A DNA stretch of 64,000 bases, taken from assembly GCF_015390235.1 (NCBI RefSeq), contig NZ_VUOH01000001.1, forward strand, positions 434,001 through 498,000, given 5' to 3'. Source of the stretch: Quadrisphaera sp. INWT6. GTDB taxonomy: Bacteria; Actinomycetota; Actinomycetes; Actinomycetales; Quadrisphaeraceae. Below the pieces are notes generated by a model. The model was not told the origin of the DNA, made no database searches, and worked only from the letters and a program-made list of their open reading frames with translations. Positions 1 through 6,779 of the stretch are shown in pieces (position 1 is the stretch's first letter; each line of letters begins with the position of its first letter). The translations under genes and the position numbers were made by a program.

Positions 1-134
1 GCCGGCAGGCAGCGCTCGGACCCGCGCACCTCCTCGAGGGGTTGCCCGTCCGGGCCGTCGGGCACCGGCCGTCGTCGCTGTGCGTCCGCTCCGTGCTGCT
101 GGTCGGTGCACCCGTGGGCGGCAGGAGGCGGAGC

Positions 135-800
135 GTGTTCAGGAAGCACCTGGTGGTGAGGGACGGCCGGCGCGCCGTCGTCCGGTACGACGGGCGCGTC
201 GTCGACGTCCTCGACGCCGGACGCCACCGGCTCAGGGGCAGGGCGTGGCGGCGCTCGGTGGAGGTCCTCGACGTCCGCCAGCAGCTGCTCATGGTGACCG
301 GCCAGGAGGTCGCGGCGGCCGACGTCCCGGGCGTCCGCGTCAGCGCTGCCGCCCGGTTCGCGATCGCCGACCCGGTGGCCTTCCTCGACGCGGCCGCCGA
401 CCCGGAGGCCGAGCTGCGGCTGGCGCTGCAGCTGGCGGTCCGCGACTGGGTGGCCGCGGCTCCGGTCGCCGAGCTGCTCGCCCTGCGGGCGGGGGCGGCG
501 TCGGTGCTCACCCCGCTCGTGGCGACCGAGGTGGCGCACCTGGGGATCGCGGTGGTCGAGGCCTCCGTCCGCGACGTCAGCCTCCCGGGGGAGCTGCGCC
601 GCGCCCTGCTGGCGACGGCGACGGCGACCCAGGAGGGGCAGGCCGCCCTCGAGCGGGCACGCGGTGAGGTCGCCGCCACGCGGGCCCTCGCCAACGCGGC
701 GCGGACGCTGGCGGAGAACCCCGCGCTGCTGCAGCTGCGCACCGTCCAGGAGGCGGCGCGGGCCGGCTCGACCGTCGTCCTGCACGTCGGGGAGTCCTGA
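135..800 (+). CDS. SPFH/Band 7 domain protein, slipin-like
   Basis: The 221-residue product resembles the core of stomatin/slipin proteins of the SPFH (Band 7) superfamily, which form membrane-associated scaffolds. It has a beta-rich first half (residues about 1-60, including the stretch RAVVRYDGRVVDVLDAGRHR) and an alpha-helical second half with an Ala/Glu-rich helix ending in RTVQEAARAGSTVVLHVGES, a typical slipin tail. No N-terminal membrane hairpin is visible, so it is shorter than classical slipins. The GTG at 135 is chosen because AGGAGG at 123-128 sits 6 bases upstream; an in-frame ATG at 42 lacks such a site. Its partner and function are not known. The family call is fairly secure. 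Confidence 0.75.
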   Translation: MFRKHLVVRDGRRAVVRYDGRVVDVLDAGRHRLRGRAWRRSVEVLDVRQQLLMVTGQEVAAADVPGVRVSAAARFAIADPVAFLDAAADPEAELRLALQLAVRDWVAAAPVAELLALRAGAASVLTPLVATEVAHLGIAVVEASVRDVSLPGELRRALLATATATQEGQAALERARGEVAATRALANAARTLAENPALLQLRTVQEAARAGSTVVLHVGES

Positions 801-813
801 GGCTCCCCGACGC

Positions 814-1281
814 TCAGCGGGGTGCGGGTCCCAGCCGTCGGGCGGCGCGGGCGTCGAGGACGAGCAGCGCCAGGCCCTGCACCACGACGGCCAGGCCGTG
901 CGCCCGCAGCTCCGCCTCGCTCGTCCGCCGGCCGCGCCCGCGGCGCCGCAGCCGCCGCAGCACCCGGTCGGGTCGCGCGGCCAGGGCCGACCCGAGCGCC
1001 ACGTACCCGATGTCGGCCACGGCGTTGGTGGTGAGCAGCAGGCGCAGCCGCTCCGCCGGGGGCGGACCGCTGGCGCGCGCCCGGACCGCGGCGCCGGCAC
1101 CGAGCACGGCGGCGTCGACCACCGCCCACAGCACGGTCTGCTCCCCGAAGGCCCGCAGCGCCGGGTGCCCCCGGCGCTTCCCGACCACCAGGGCCACCGC
1201 CCCGGTCAGGGTGCTGGCCACGGTCCACGTCTGCAGCGCACGGGTGAGCTCGCGCTCGACGGCCTCGACGTCGTCGTCCAC
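814..1281 (-). CDS. small integral membrane protein, function unknown
   Basis: This gene encodes 155 residues with four predicted hydrophobic stretches (around residues 18-36, 48-66, 83-103 and 128-146), separated by short Arg-rich loops including RRLRRRGRGRR. It looks like a four-helix membrane protein of the kind found in many actinobacteria, but I do not recognise a named family. It is convergent with the SPFH gene, with a 13-base gap. The GTG start is supported by a GAGACT box at 1288-1293 (minus strand) placed 6 bases upstream, the leaderless pattern seen repeatedly here. No catalytic motif is visible. Confidence 0.65.
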   Translation of the reverse strand: MDDDVEAVERELTRALQTWTVASTLTGAVALVVGKRRGHPALRAFGEQTVLWAVVDAAVLGAGAAVRARASGPPPAERLRLLLTTNAVADIGYVALGSALAARPDRVLRRLRRRGRGRRTSEAELRAHGLAVVVQGLALLVLDARAARRLGPAPR

Positions 1282-1352
1282 GGGACCAGTCTCGCGCGGA
1301 ACAGCGGGCGCGCAGCAGGAGTTCTCACTGGAGGACCGGCTGCCGCTGCGCG

Positions 1353-1358
1353 TAGGAT
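1353..1358 (+). promoter_or_regulatory. possible -10 box for tmRNA
   Basis: TAGGAT lies about 46 bases upstream of the mature tmRNA 5' end. A transcript starting near 1365 would need 5' processing, as RNase P does for tmRNA. No clear -35 element is visible. Confidence 0.4.
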
Positions 1359-1403
1359 GGTCCGACTGCCCGTGGTCCCGGCCGCGAGCAGCACAACTCC
1401 ACA

Positions 1404-1772
1404 GGGGGTGTCAGGTTTCGACGTCGCATCGTCGAACCAGGGGAAGCGGGTCGAGAAGGCAAGGTCATCTCGTTAACGTTCCTTGCAAACCCACAGGTGC
1501 CGATTCCAAGAGCACCGACTTCGCTCTCGCTGCCTGATCAGCTGAGTTGAAAGTCCGTCGGCCCGGGAGTGCTCCCGGCCCGGGTACCGGCGTCAGCTAG
1601 GGAGCTCAACCACCGGCCAGTGTCACCGGGGCCGGTGGGAAACCAAGGTGACTGGGCTCGTCAGCGCAACGCCCGTGTGAGCGCTGGAGCCGAGCAGAAC
1701 GAGTCACGGGCTGCACCCGGAGAAGCCCTGGGGGCACGACGGCGGACGCGGGTTCGATTCCCGCCACCTCCA
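1404..1772 (+). ncRNA. ssrA: tmRNA (transfer-messenger RNA)
   Basis: tmRNA rescues stalled ribosomes by trans-translation together with SmpB. The 5' end GGGGGTG (1404-1410) pairs with CACCTCC (1765-1771) to form the acceptor stem. The T-arm GGTTCGATTCC lies at 1751-1761, and the 5' half has the typical TCAGGTTTCGACG element. The tag reading frame ends GCT CTC GCT GCC TGA at 1523-1537, giving a tag tail TDFALAA. By analogy with the mycobacterial tag ADSHQRDYALAA, the resume codon is probably GCC at 1499, giving ADSKSTDFALAA. After the discriminator A at 1772 the DNA reads CCT, so the terminal CCA is not fully encoded and would be added after transcription. A strong terminator follows. Confidence 0.95.
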
Positions 1773-1834
1773 CCTCGTCGCTCTCGGACTGATCAGCAGT
1801 CGTCCCACGTGAGCGACACCCCCCTTGCGAGCAG

Positions 1835-1866
1835 CGGAGGGCCCGACCACCAGGTCGGGCCCTCCG
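1835..1866 (+). terminator. intrinsic terminator after tmRNA
   Basis: A perfect 14-bp stem (1835-1848 with 1853-1866) closes a 4-base ACCA loop, 62 bases after the mature tmRNA end. No long T tract follows, as is common in high-GC actinobacteria. Confidence 0.85.
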
Positions 1867-1878
1867 TCGTCTGCCCGC

Positions 1879-1938
1879 GCGCACGACCGGGCGCACGACC
1901 GGGCGCACGACCGGGCGCACGACCGGGCGCACGACCGG
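1879..1938. repeat. 12-bp tandem repeat, five exact copies
   Basis: Five perfect copies of GCGCACGACCGG run from 1879 to 1938, ending two bases from the stop codon of the minus-strand esterase gene. They lie between that stop and the tmRNA terminator and are not part of a recognisable gene. Confidence 0.95.
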
Positions 1939-1940
1939 GC

Positions 1941-2963
1941 TCACGCCCCCGGGGCCGGCGGGCTCAGGTGCTGGGAGAAGAACTGCAGCACCTGGGGCAT
2001 CGCCGCCTTGAACGACGTCGTGAGGTGCTCGCCGCCCGGCTGCAGGTACGTCTGCGTCGTCGCCGGGGGTGGCAGCAGCGGAGCGAACTCCTTCGCGGCG
2101 CGGACGTCCTCGGGGCTGTCGGTGCCGGCCACGAACAGCCAGGCCGCGCCGCCGGTGGAGGTCGGTGCCAGGGCCGACGGGTACAGGGCCCGCACCGCGG
2201 GGTCCTCGCGCTGCGGCAGGTCCGTCTCCATGGAGAAGTACCCGGCGATGCTGACGACGGCGCCGTACTGGTCGGGGTGGCGCAGGGCGATCGCCGCCGC
2301 GCAGTACGCCCCCGCGGAGGCCCCCGAGATGCCCCAGCCGCGCCCTGGCGGGAGCACGCGGAAGTCGTCCTGGACCATCCGCGGGAGGTCGGTGTCGAGG
2401 AAGGTCCCCACGGCCGGCTGTCCCGGCATGTCGGTGCACTCGGTGTCGACGTCCTTCGACACCTGCATCTCGGGCATGACGAAGACTAACGGCAGCACCG
2501 AGCCGTCAGCGGCCCCCCTGCTGACCACGTCCTGTGCGCCGTAGGAGCGGTCCGTCCAGTTGTTGTACGTGGCGCCGTCGCCGCCGGGGTAGAGGAACAG
2601 CACCGGGAAGTCCTTCCCGGCGTAGGCGGGGTCGGAGTACTGCGGCGGGGTCCACACCCAGACGGTCATCGTGACGCCCGACGAGGGCCCGGTGAGCACC
2701 GTCTGCCGCACGGGCTGGTCGCCGAAGTCGGCCTGCGTCCACACCTGCCCGTCCGCCACGTGCCGCTGGGGCGGGGAGGGCGACGCCGTGCTCGCGGCCG
2801 GTGCGGCGGACGACGGCGCACCACCCGGGGCCGAGGTGGGCGAGGTGGACGAGGCGGCGACGGGCGCCGCGCCGTCGGCGGCGGACGAGCAGCCGGTCAG
2901 GACGACCAGGAGCGCAGCGGCGCAGAGCGCGACCAGCGGACGACGACGGGGCACGACCCCCAC
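1941..2963 (-). CDS. secreted esterase-like lipoprotein (alpha/beta hydrolase, esterase D/antigen 85 superfamily)
   Basis: The 340-residue product has a lipoprotein signal (hydrophobic stretch about residues 9-23 ending LTGC), then a Ser/Ala/Pro-rich linker to about residue 65, then an alpha/beta hydrolase domain. Visible elements are the strand FPVLFLYPGGDG, the nucleophile elbow GISGASAG (Ser in G-x-S-A-G) and a late His in GGEHLTTSF that could complete the triad. The family includes esterase D, feruloyl esterases and mycolyltransferases; the substrate is not predictable. The start is the GTG at 2961-2963, which leaves a normal Arg-rich n-region. It is transcribed toward tmRNA. A second member of this superfamily lies at 8778-9947. 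Confidence 0.8.
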   Translation of the reverse strand: MGVVPRRRPLVALCAAALLVVLTGCSSAADGAAPVAASSTSPTSAPGGAPSSAAPAASTASPSPPQRHVADGQVWTQADFGDQPVRQTVLTGPSSGVTMTVWVWTPPQYSDPAYAGKDFPVLFLYPGGDGATYNNWTDRSYGAQDVVSRGAADGSVLPLVFVMPEMQVSKDVDTECTDMPGQPAVGTFLDTDLPRMVQDDFRVLPPGRGWGISGASAGAYCAAAIALRHPDQYGAVVSIAGYFSMETDLPQREDPAVRALYPSALAPTSTGGAAWLFVAGTDSPEDVRAAKEFAPLLPPPATTQTYLQPGGEHLTTSFKAAMPQVLQFFSQHLSPPAPGA

Positions 2964-3065
2964 GGTGGAGGGCCACCGATGACGGGAGCGTGCCCACCGC
3001 CTGCGGACCCCCTGGCAGCCACCCGCCAGCTGCCTGGACCGGTGCGGGGACGGGTCGAGGCGCGG

Positions 3066-3575
3066 TCAGAAGGTGAACCGCGTGCAGTCGGTGGGAAAGG
3101 CCGACCACGCCAGCGCCCGCTGCGGCACGAGGACCCGCAGCCCCCCGCCGTCGTCACCCGACCAGGCGTCGGCGCCGGGGGAGTACCCGGCGGCGTGGTA
3201 CTTGCTGAACGCCTCCGCCAGGCGCCGGCCCAGGTCGGCGGCGTCGGCGCGCGCCGGGTGCGACGCGCCCTCGACCACGACGACGTCGCTGCCGCTCTCC
3301 AGGTGCAGCGAGCACGCGGGGTTGGAGGCCAGGTTGCGGGCGTGGACGGTGGTGGCGGCGCCGTCGTACCAGAACCGCCCGTCGAGCCAGACGCCCCAGC
3401 GGGGCACGGTGTGGGGGCGGCCGTCCGGCCTCACCGACGCCAGCCAGTAGTGCTGGGCGGCCACGAGGCGCTCCTGGACGGCTGACCAGGCGAGGACGCC
3501 GTCGGTCGTGTCGGGCAGGCCATAGCCCTCGGGCATCACGGGCCGCTCGACGCGCGGCCCCACACTGGGTCCCAT
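3066..3575 (-). CDS. pyridoxamine 5'-phosphate oxidase-like FMN/F420-binding family protein
   Basis: This 169-residue protein has the split-barrel fold signature of the PPOX superfamily: HYWLASVRPDGRPHTVPRWG near residue 40, then GRFWYDGAATTVHARNLASN and CSLHLESGSDVVVVEGAS. Such proteins bind FMN or F420 and act as oxidoreductases or cofactor carriers; the substrate here is unknown. The ATG at 3573-3575 is preferred because TACGGT (minus strand, 3583-3588) lies exactly 7 bases upstream, indicating a leaderless transcript. An alternative ATG is at 3534-3536. The start codon overlaps that of the divergent YchJ-like gene. Confidence 0.8.
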   Translation of the reverse strand: MGPSVGPRVERPVMPEGYGLPDTTDGVLAWSAVQERLVAAQHYWLASVRPDGRPHTVPRWGVWLDGRFWYDGAATTVHARNLASNPACSLHLESGSDVVVVEGASHPARADAADLGRRLAEAFSKYHAAGYSPGADAWSGDDGGGLRVLVPQRALAWSAFPTDCTRFTF

Positions 3576-3588
3576 GCCCGGCACCGTA
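3561..3588. promoter_or_regulatory. overlapping divergent leaderless promoters with shared CATG start
   Basis: The plus-strand -10 CACACT (3561-3566) lies 7 bases before the ATG at 3574. The minus-strand -10 TACGGT (3588-3583) lies 7 bases before the ATG at 3575-3573. The two start codons share the palindrome CATG (3573-3576), and each -10 lies inside the other gene's coding sequence. Confidence 0.65.
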
Positions 3589-4065
3589 GGGACGCCCACC
3601 GACAGCCCTGACAGCCCTGACGGCCGTGGCGGCGCGGGCGCCGAGCGCTGCCCCTGCGGCACCGGCGACGCCTACGCCGCCTGCTGCGGCCGCTACCACC
3701 GCGGGGAGGCCGACGCTCCCACCGCGGAGGCCCTCATGCGGTCGCGCTACTCGGCCTTCGCGCTCCGCGACGTGCCGTACCTGCTGCGCACGTGGCACCC
3801 CCACGACCGGCCCGAGGAGGCCGAGGTGGACCTCGACCCCGACCAGCGCTGGGTCCGCCTGGACGTCGTCGAGACCACGGGCGGTGGTCCCTTCGACGAC
3901 GAGGGCACCGTCACCTTCGAGGCGCGCTGGCGCAGCACCGCCACCCGCGACGACGGGACCCCGGCCCGCGGGGTGCTGCGCGAGCGGAGCCGCTTCGTGC
4001 GCACCGCGGCGGCGGGCCCCGGCGCCGGCCGCCGCTGGCTCTACCTCGACGGCGAGCTGGCCTGA
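3574..4065 (+). CDS. YchJ-family protein (UPF0225) with N-terminal SEC-C zinc motif
   Basis: The 163-residue protein starts with a disordered Pro/Ser/Gly stretch, then the zinc-binding SEC-C-like motif CPCGTGDAYAACCGRYH (about residues 26-42), followed by an NTF2-like domain containing LMRSRYSAFALRD and TWHP, the hallmark sequences of the YchJ family. The family is widespread and its molecular role is not established. The start at 3574 is supported by the leaderless arrangement CACACT-N7-ATG. The gene lies 3 bases upstream of the EEP-family gene and is probably co-transcribed with it. Confidence 0.88.
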   Translation: MPGTVGTPTDSPDSPDGRGGAGAERCPCGTGDAYAACCGRYHRGEADAPTAEALMRSRYSAFALRDVPYLLRTWHPHDRPEEAEVDLDPDQRWVRLDVVETTGGGPFDDEGTVTFEARWRSTATRDDGTPARGVLRERSRFVRTAAAGPGAGRRWLYLDGELA

Positions 4066-4068
4066 GGC

Positions 4069-5085
4069 GTGCTCTACGGGACGGCGGCGACCGCGGCCCT
4101 GCTGGCCGTCGCCGTCGTCGGTGACGCCTGGGCGCCCACCTACGCGCTCGCCCTCGCGGCCTTCTGGTGGCTGCTGCCCACCCCGGTGCTGCTCGTGCGG
4201 GCGCTCCTGCGGGGTCGTCGCCGCGCCGTCGTCGCCCTCACCGCGCCCGTCGCCGTGCTGGCGAGCACCTGGGGGCACGTGCTCGTGCCCGGGAGCCCGG
4301 CGAGCAGCACCGCCCGGTCCGACCTGCGGGTCGCCACCTACAACGCCACCCACGGGGGCTCGGTCGACGGCGTGCTGCGGCTGGTCGCCGACGACGCCCC
4401 CGACGTGCTGCTGCTGCAGGAGCTGACCCCCCGCCAGCGGGGCGCCGCCGACCGGCACCTGGCCGCCGCCTACCCCTACCGCTCCTTCGGGCCCCTGGGG
4501 CCGCAGGACGACGGCGACGCCGTGCTCAGCCGCTACCCCGTCCTCAGCGCCACCCCGCTCGCGGGCCTGCCCGACGGCGCCCGACCGGCCGACCTGGTGC
4601 GGCTCGACCTGGGCGGCCGCACCGCGTCGGTCCTCTCGGTGCACCTGGCGAGCCCGTGCCTGGGCTGCTCCGCGAGCGACGGCGCCCGCAACCCCGCGGG
4701 CGGCACCGCGAGCGCCGGTGCGGTGCGGGTGGCCGAGGCCCGGCACCTCGCCGAGGTCGTCCAGGAGCGGCGTCGCGCGGGAGACGTCGTGGTCGTCGGG
4801 GGCGACATCAACTCCGCGGAGCTCAACGAGCCGCTCCAGCTGCTCGTGGCCGCGGGCCTCACCGACGTGAACGCGGCGGTGGGCCGGATGCCGCAGCTCA
4901 CCCGCGGTCCGGGCCCCGGGCTCGCGCGGGTCGACGTCGTGCTGGTCGCGGGGCTGGAGCCGGTGCGCACGTGGGAGGGGGAGCGGGGCCCGAGCACGCA
5001 CTCGCCGGTGCTGGCCGACCTGGCCCTGGCCGGCTGGGGCCCAGGCGCGAGGATGGCGCCGTGCCGATCCTCCACAAGGACATGA
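4069..5085 (+). CDS. membrane-anchored endonuclease/exonuclease/phosphatase family protein
   Basis: The 338-residue protein has about three hydrophobic segments in residues 1-75, then an extracytoplasmic EEP (DNase I-like) domain. The conserved metal and catalytic blocks are in order: RVATYNATHGG, DVLLLQEL, SVLSVHLASP, VVVGGDINS and THSPVLADL. EEP proteins cleave phosphodiester or phosphoester bonds, but the substrate cannot be told from sequence. The family resembles secreted or membrane-tethered EEP proteins of actinobacteria. It follows the YchJ-like gene by 3 bases and its last 25 bases overlap the shikimate dehydrogenase gene in another frame. Confidence 0.8.
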   Translation: MLYGTAATAALLAVAVVGDAWAPTYALALAAFWWLLPTPVLLVRALLRGRRRAVVALTAPVAVLASTWGHVLVPGSPASSTARSDLRVATYNATHGGSVDGVLRLVADDAPDVLLLQELTPRQRGAADRHLAAAYPYRSFGPLGPQDDGDAVLSRYPVLSATPLAGLPDGARPADLVRLDLGGRTASVLSVHLASPCLGCSASDGARNPAGGTASAGAVRVAEARHLAEVVQERRRAGDVVVVGGDINSAELNEPLQLLVAAGLTDVNAAVGRMPQLTRGPGPGLARVDVVLVAGLEPVRTWEGERGPSTHSPVLADLALAGWGPGARMAPCRSSTRT

Positions 5086-5873
5086 CGCTCTGCATCTCCC
5101 TGGCGGGGCGCCCCTCGAACCTCGGGACCCGCTTCCACAACTTCCTCTACGACGAGCTGGCCCTGCCGTTCGTCTACAAGGCGTTCACCACCGACGACGT
5201 CGAGGGCGCCCTCCGCGGCGTGCGGGCCCTGGGCATCCGGGGCTGCTCGGTGTCCATGCCGTTCAAGGAGGCGGTGATCCCGCTGGTCGACGAGCTGGAG
5301 GCGTCGGCGGCGGCGATCGAGAGCGTCAACACGATCGTCAACGACGGCGGCCGGCTCACCGCCTCGAACACCGACTACGAGGCCGTCGCGACCCTCATCG
5401 CCGGGCTCGACCCGTCGCTGCCGGTCGTGGTGCAGGGCTCGGGGGGCATGGCGAAGGCGGTGGTCGCCGCCTTCCGCGGCTCCGGCACCCACGACCTGAC
5501 CGTCCTCGCCCGCAACGAGGCCACCGGCCGCCGGCTCGCGGAGAAGTACGGCTACCGGCACGCCGTGCGAGCCTCCGAGCCGGTCGACGACGCGGTGCTG
5601 GTCAACGCGACCCCGCTGGGGATGGCGGGGGAGGACGCCGACGCGCTGGCCTTCCCCCTGGAGCACGTCCGCGCGGCGGCGGCCGTGCTCGACGTCGTCG
5701 CCTTCCCCGCGCTGACCCCGCTGGTGCGGGCCGCCGAGGGGGCCGGGGTGCCGGTCATCACGGGGTCGCAGGTGATCGCGCTGCAGGCGGCCCGCCAGTT
5801 CGAGCGGTACACCGGGGTCGAGGTGACGCCCGAGCAGGTGGAGCGGGCCTCGGCGTTCTCCCGCCAGGGCTGA
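5061..5873 (+). CDS. shikimate 5-dehydrogenase-like protein
   Basis: The 270-residue product has the two-domain layout of shikimate/quinate dehydrogenases. The N-terminal substrate domain includes ISLAGRPSNLGTRFHNFLYD and the catalytic-lysine motif SMPFKEAV; NTDYEAV follows. The NADP-binding Rossmann domain has VVQGSGGMAKAVVAA and ends with GSQVIALQAARQFERYTG. The enzyme family reduces 3-dehydroshikimate with NADPH. This divergent subgroup lacks the usual GNPV start and may not be the main AroE, so I give no symbol. The GTG at 5061 is within the previous gene; GAGGAT 6 bases upstream fits a leaderless start, and its GAGG could alternatively act as a weak ribosome site. Confidence 0.85.
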   Translation: MPILHKDMTLCISLAGRPSNLGTRFHNFLYDELALPFVYKAFTTDDVEGALRGVRALGIRGCSVSMPFKEAVIPLVDELEASAAAIESVNTIVNDGGRLTASNTDYEAVATLIAGLDPSLPVVVQGSGGMAKAVVAAFRGSGTHDLTVLARNEATGRRLAEKYGYRHAVRASEPVDDAVLVNATPLGMAGEDADALAFPLEHVRAAAAVLDVVAFPALTPLVRAAEGAGVPVITGSQVIALQAARQFERYTGVEVTPEQVERASAFSRQG

Positions 5874-5903
5874 GCGCCGGCCGCCGGGCCGGTCGGCTGC
5901 GGG

Positions 5904-6779
5904 TCAGCCGGCGGGCTGGGCCTCGGAGGCGGGGCGCGCCAGCTGGACGCACGCCGCGAGCGCCAGCCCCACCCCGATGACGACCGGTGTGGCCCAGCCC
6001 GGGCGCACGCCGTCGCCGAGGAGCAGCAGGCCCGCGGCGCCGCCGACCACCACCTCGACCACCCACAGCGCGGCCGTCGCCGCGACCACGCCGTCACCGG
6101 ACAGCGCCCTGCCGTAGAGCAGCGTCCCGGCGACGCCGGAGATCACCACGGCCCAGGTGGCGGGCTCGGTGAGCAGGCCCAGCGGGGAGGCGGGCTCCAC
6201 GAGGCGGGCGCACAGCGCGGCGACGGAGTAGGCGACACCGGCGGCGCACGAGAGCACCAGGGCCCCGGTGCGCCCCTCCAGCCAGCGCCGGGGGCGCTCG
6301 GAGGTGCCCGCCGGCACGGCCACCAGCAGGGCGAGGGCGACGGCCAGCCCCAGGGCCGCCTCGACGGTGCCGGGAGGAGCGGGCTGCGGGCGGCCCGGCT
6401 GGGCCCCGGCGGCGACCAGGGCGAGGCCCGCGACGGCGGCCACGACGGCCGCGTGCTCGACCCTGCCGAGCCTCACGCCCAGCGCGCGTGCGCCCAGGAG
6501 GGCCGTCACGGCGAGCGAGCCGGCGAGGAGCGCCTGGACCGCGAACAGCGGCAGCGTCCGCAGGGCGACGAGCGACACGAGCCACGCGGCGCCGTCGAGG
6601 ACCACCCCGGCCAGGTAGAGCGGCTGGCGGGCCAGCCCGACGGCGCCGGCCCCGCCGGTCGTGGGCGCCGCACCCCCGGCCGACGCCGCCCGCCGGGCCC
6701 CGAGGGCCTGCAGCACCGACGCGACGCCGTAGGCCAGGCTCGCCACGAGCGCGGCGGTGAGGCCCAGCGCCGCGCTCAC
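5904..6779 (-). CDS. DMT/EamA-like multi-spanning membrane transporter
   Basis: The 291-residue protein is almost entirely hydrophobic, with about nine or ten predicted helices. It has an internal two-fold pattern typical of drug/metabolite transporters (first half AALVASLAYGVASVLQALGA, second half LSCAAGVAYSVAALCARLV). Such proteins are often annotated as DMT-family or magnesium-transporter-like; the substrate is unknown. The GTG at 6777-6779 overlaps the stop of the upstream lysyltransferase-like gene by 4 bases (GTGA), so the pair is translationally coupled. Confidence 0.75.
   Translation of the reverse strand: MSAALGLTAALVASLAYGVASVLQALGARRAASAGGAAPTTGGAGAVGLARQPLYLAGVVLDGAAWLVSLVALRTLPLFAVQALLAGSLAVTALLGARALGVRLGRVEHAAVVAAVAGLALVAAGAQPGRPQPAPPGTVEAALGLAVALALLVAVPAGTSERPRRWLEGRTGALVLSCAAGVAYSVAALCARLVEPASPLGLLTEPATWAVVISGVAGTLLYGRALSGDGVVAATAALWVVEVVVGGAAGLLLLGDGVRPGWATPVVIGVGLALAACVQLARPASEAQPAG

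Noticed and set aside
1879..1938. CRISPR array at the 12-bp repeats
   Set aside because: Units are directly adjacent with no spacers, and there are no cas genes in the window.
1569..2489. Plus-strand frame across the tmRNA end, the repeats and the esterase gene
   Set aside because: It begins inside tmRNA and continues antisense to a gene with a clear lipobox and catalytic elbow.
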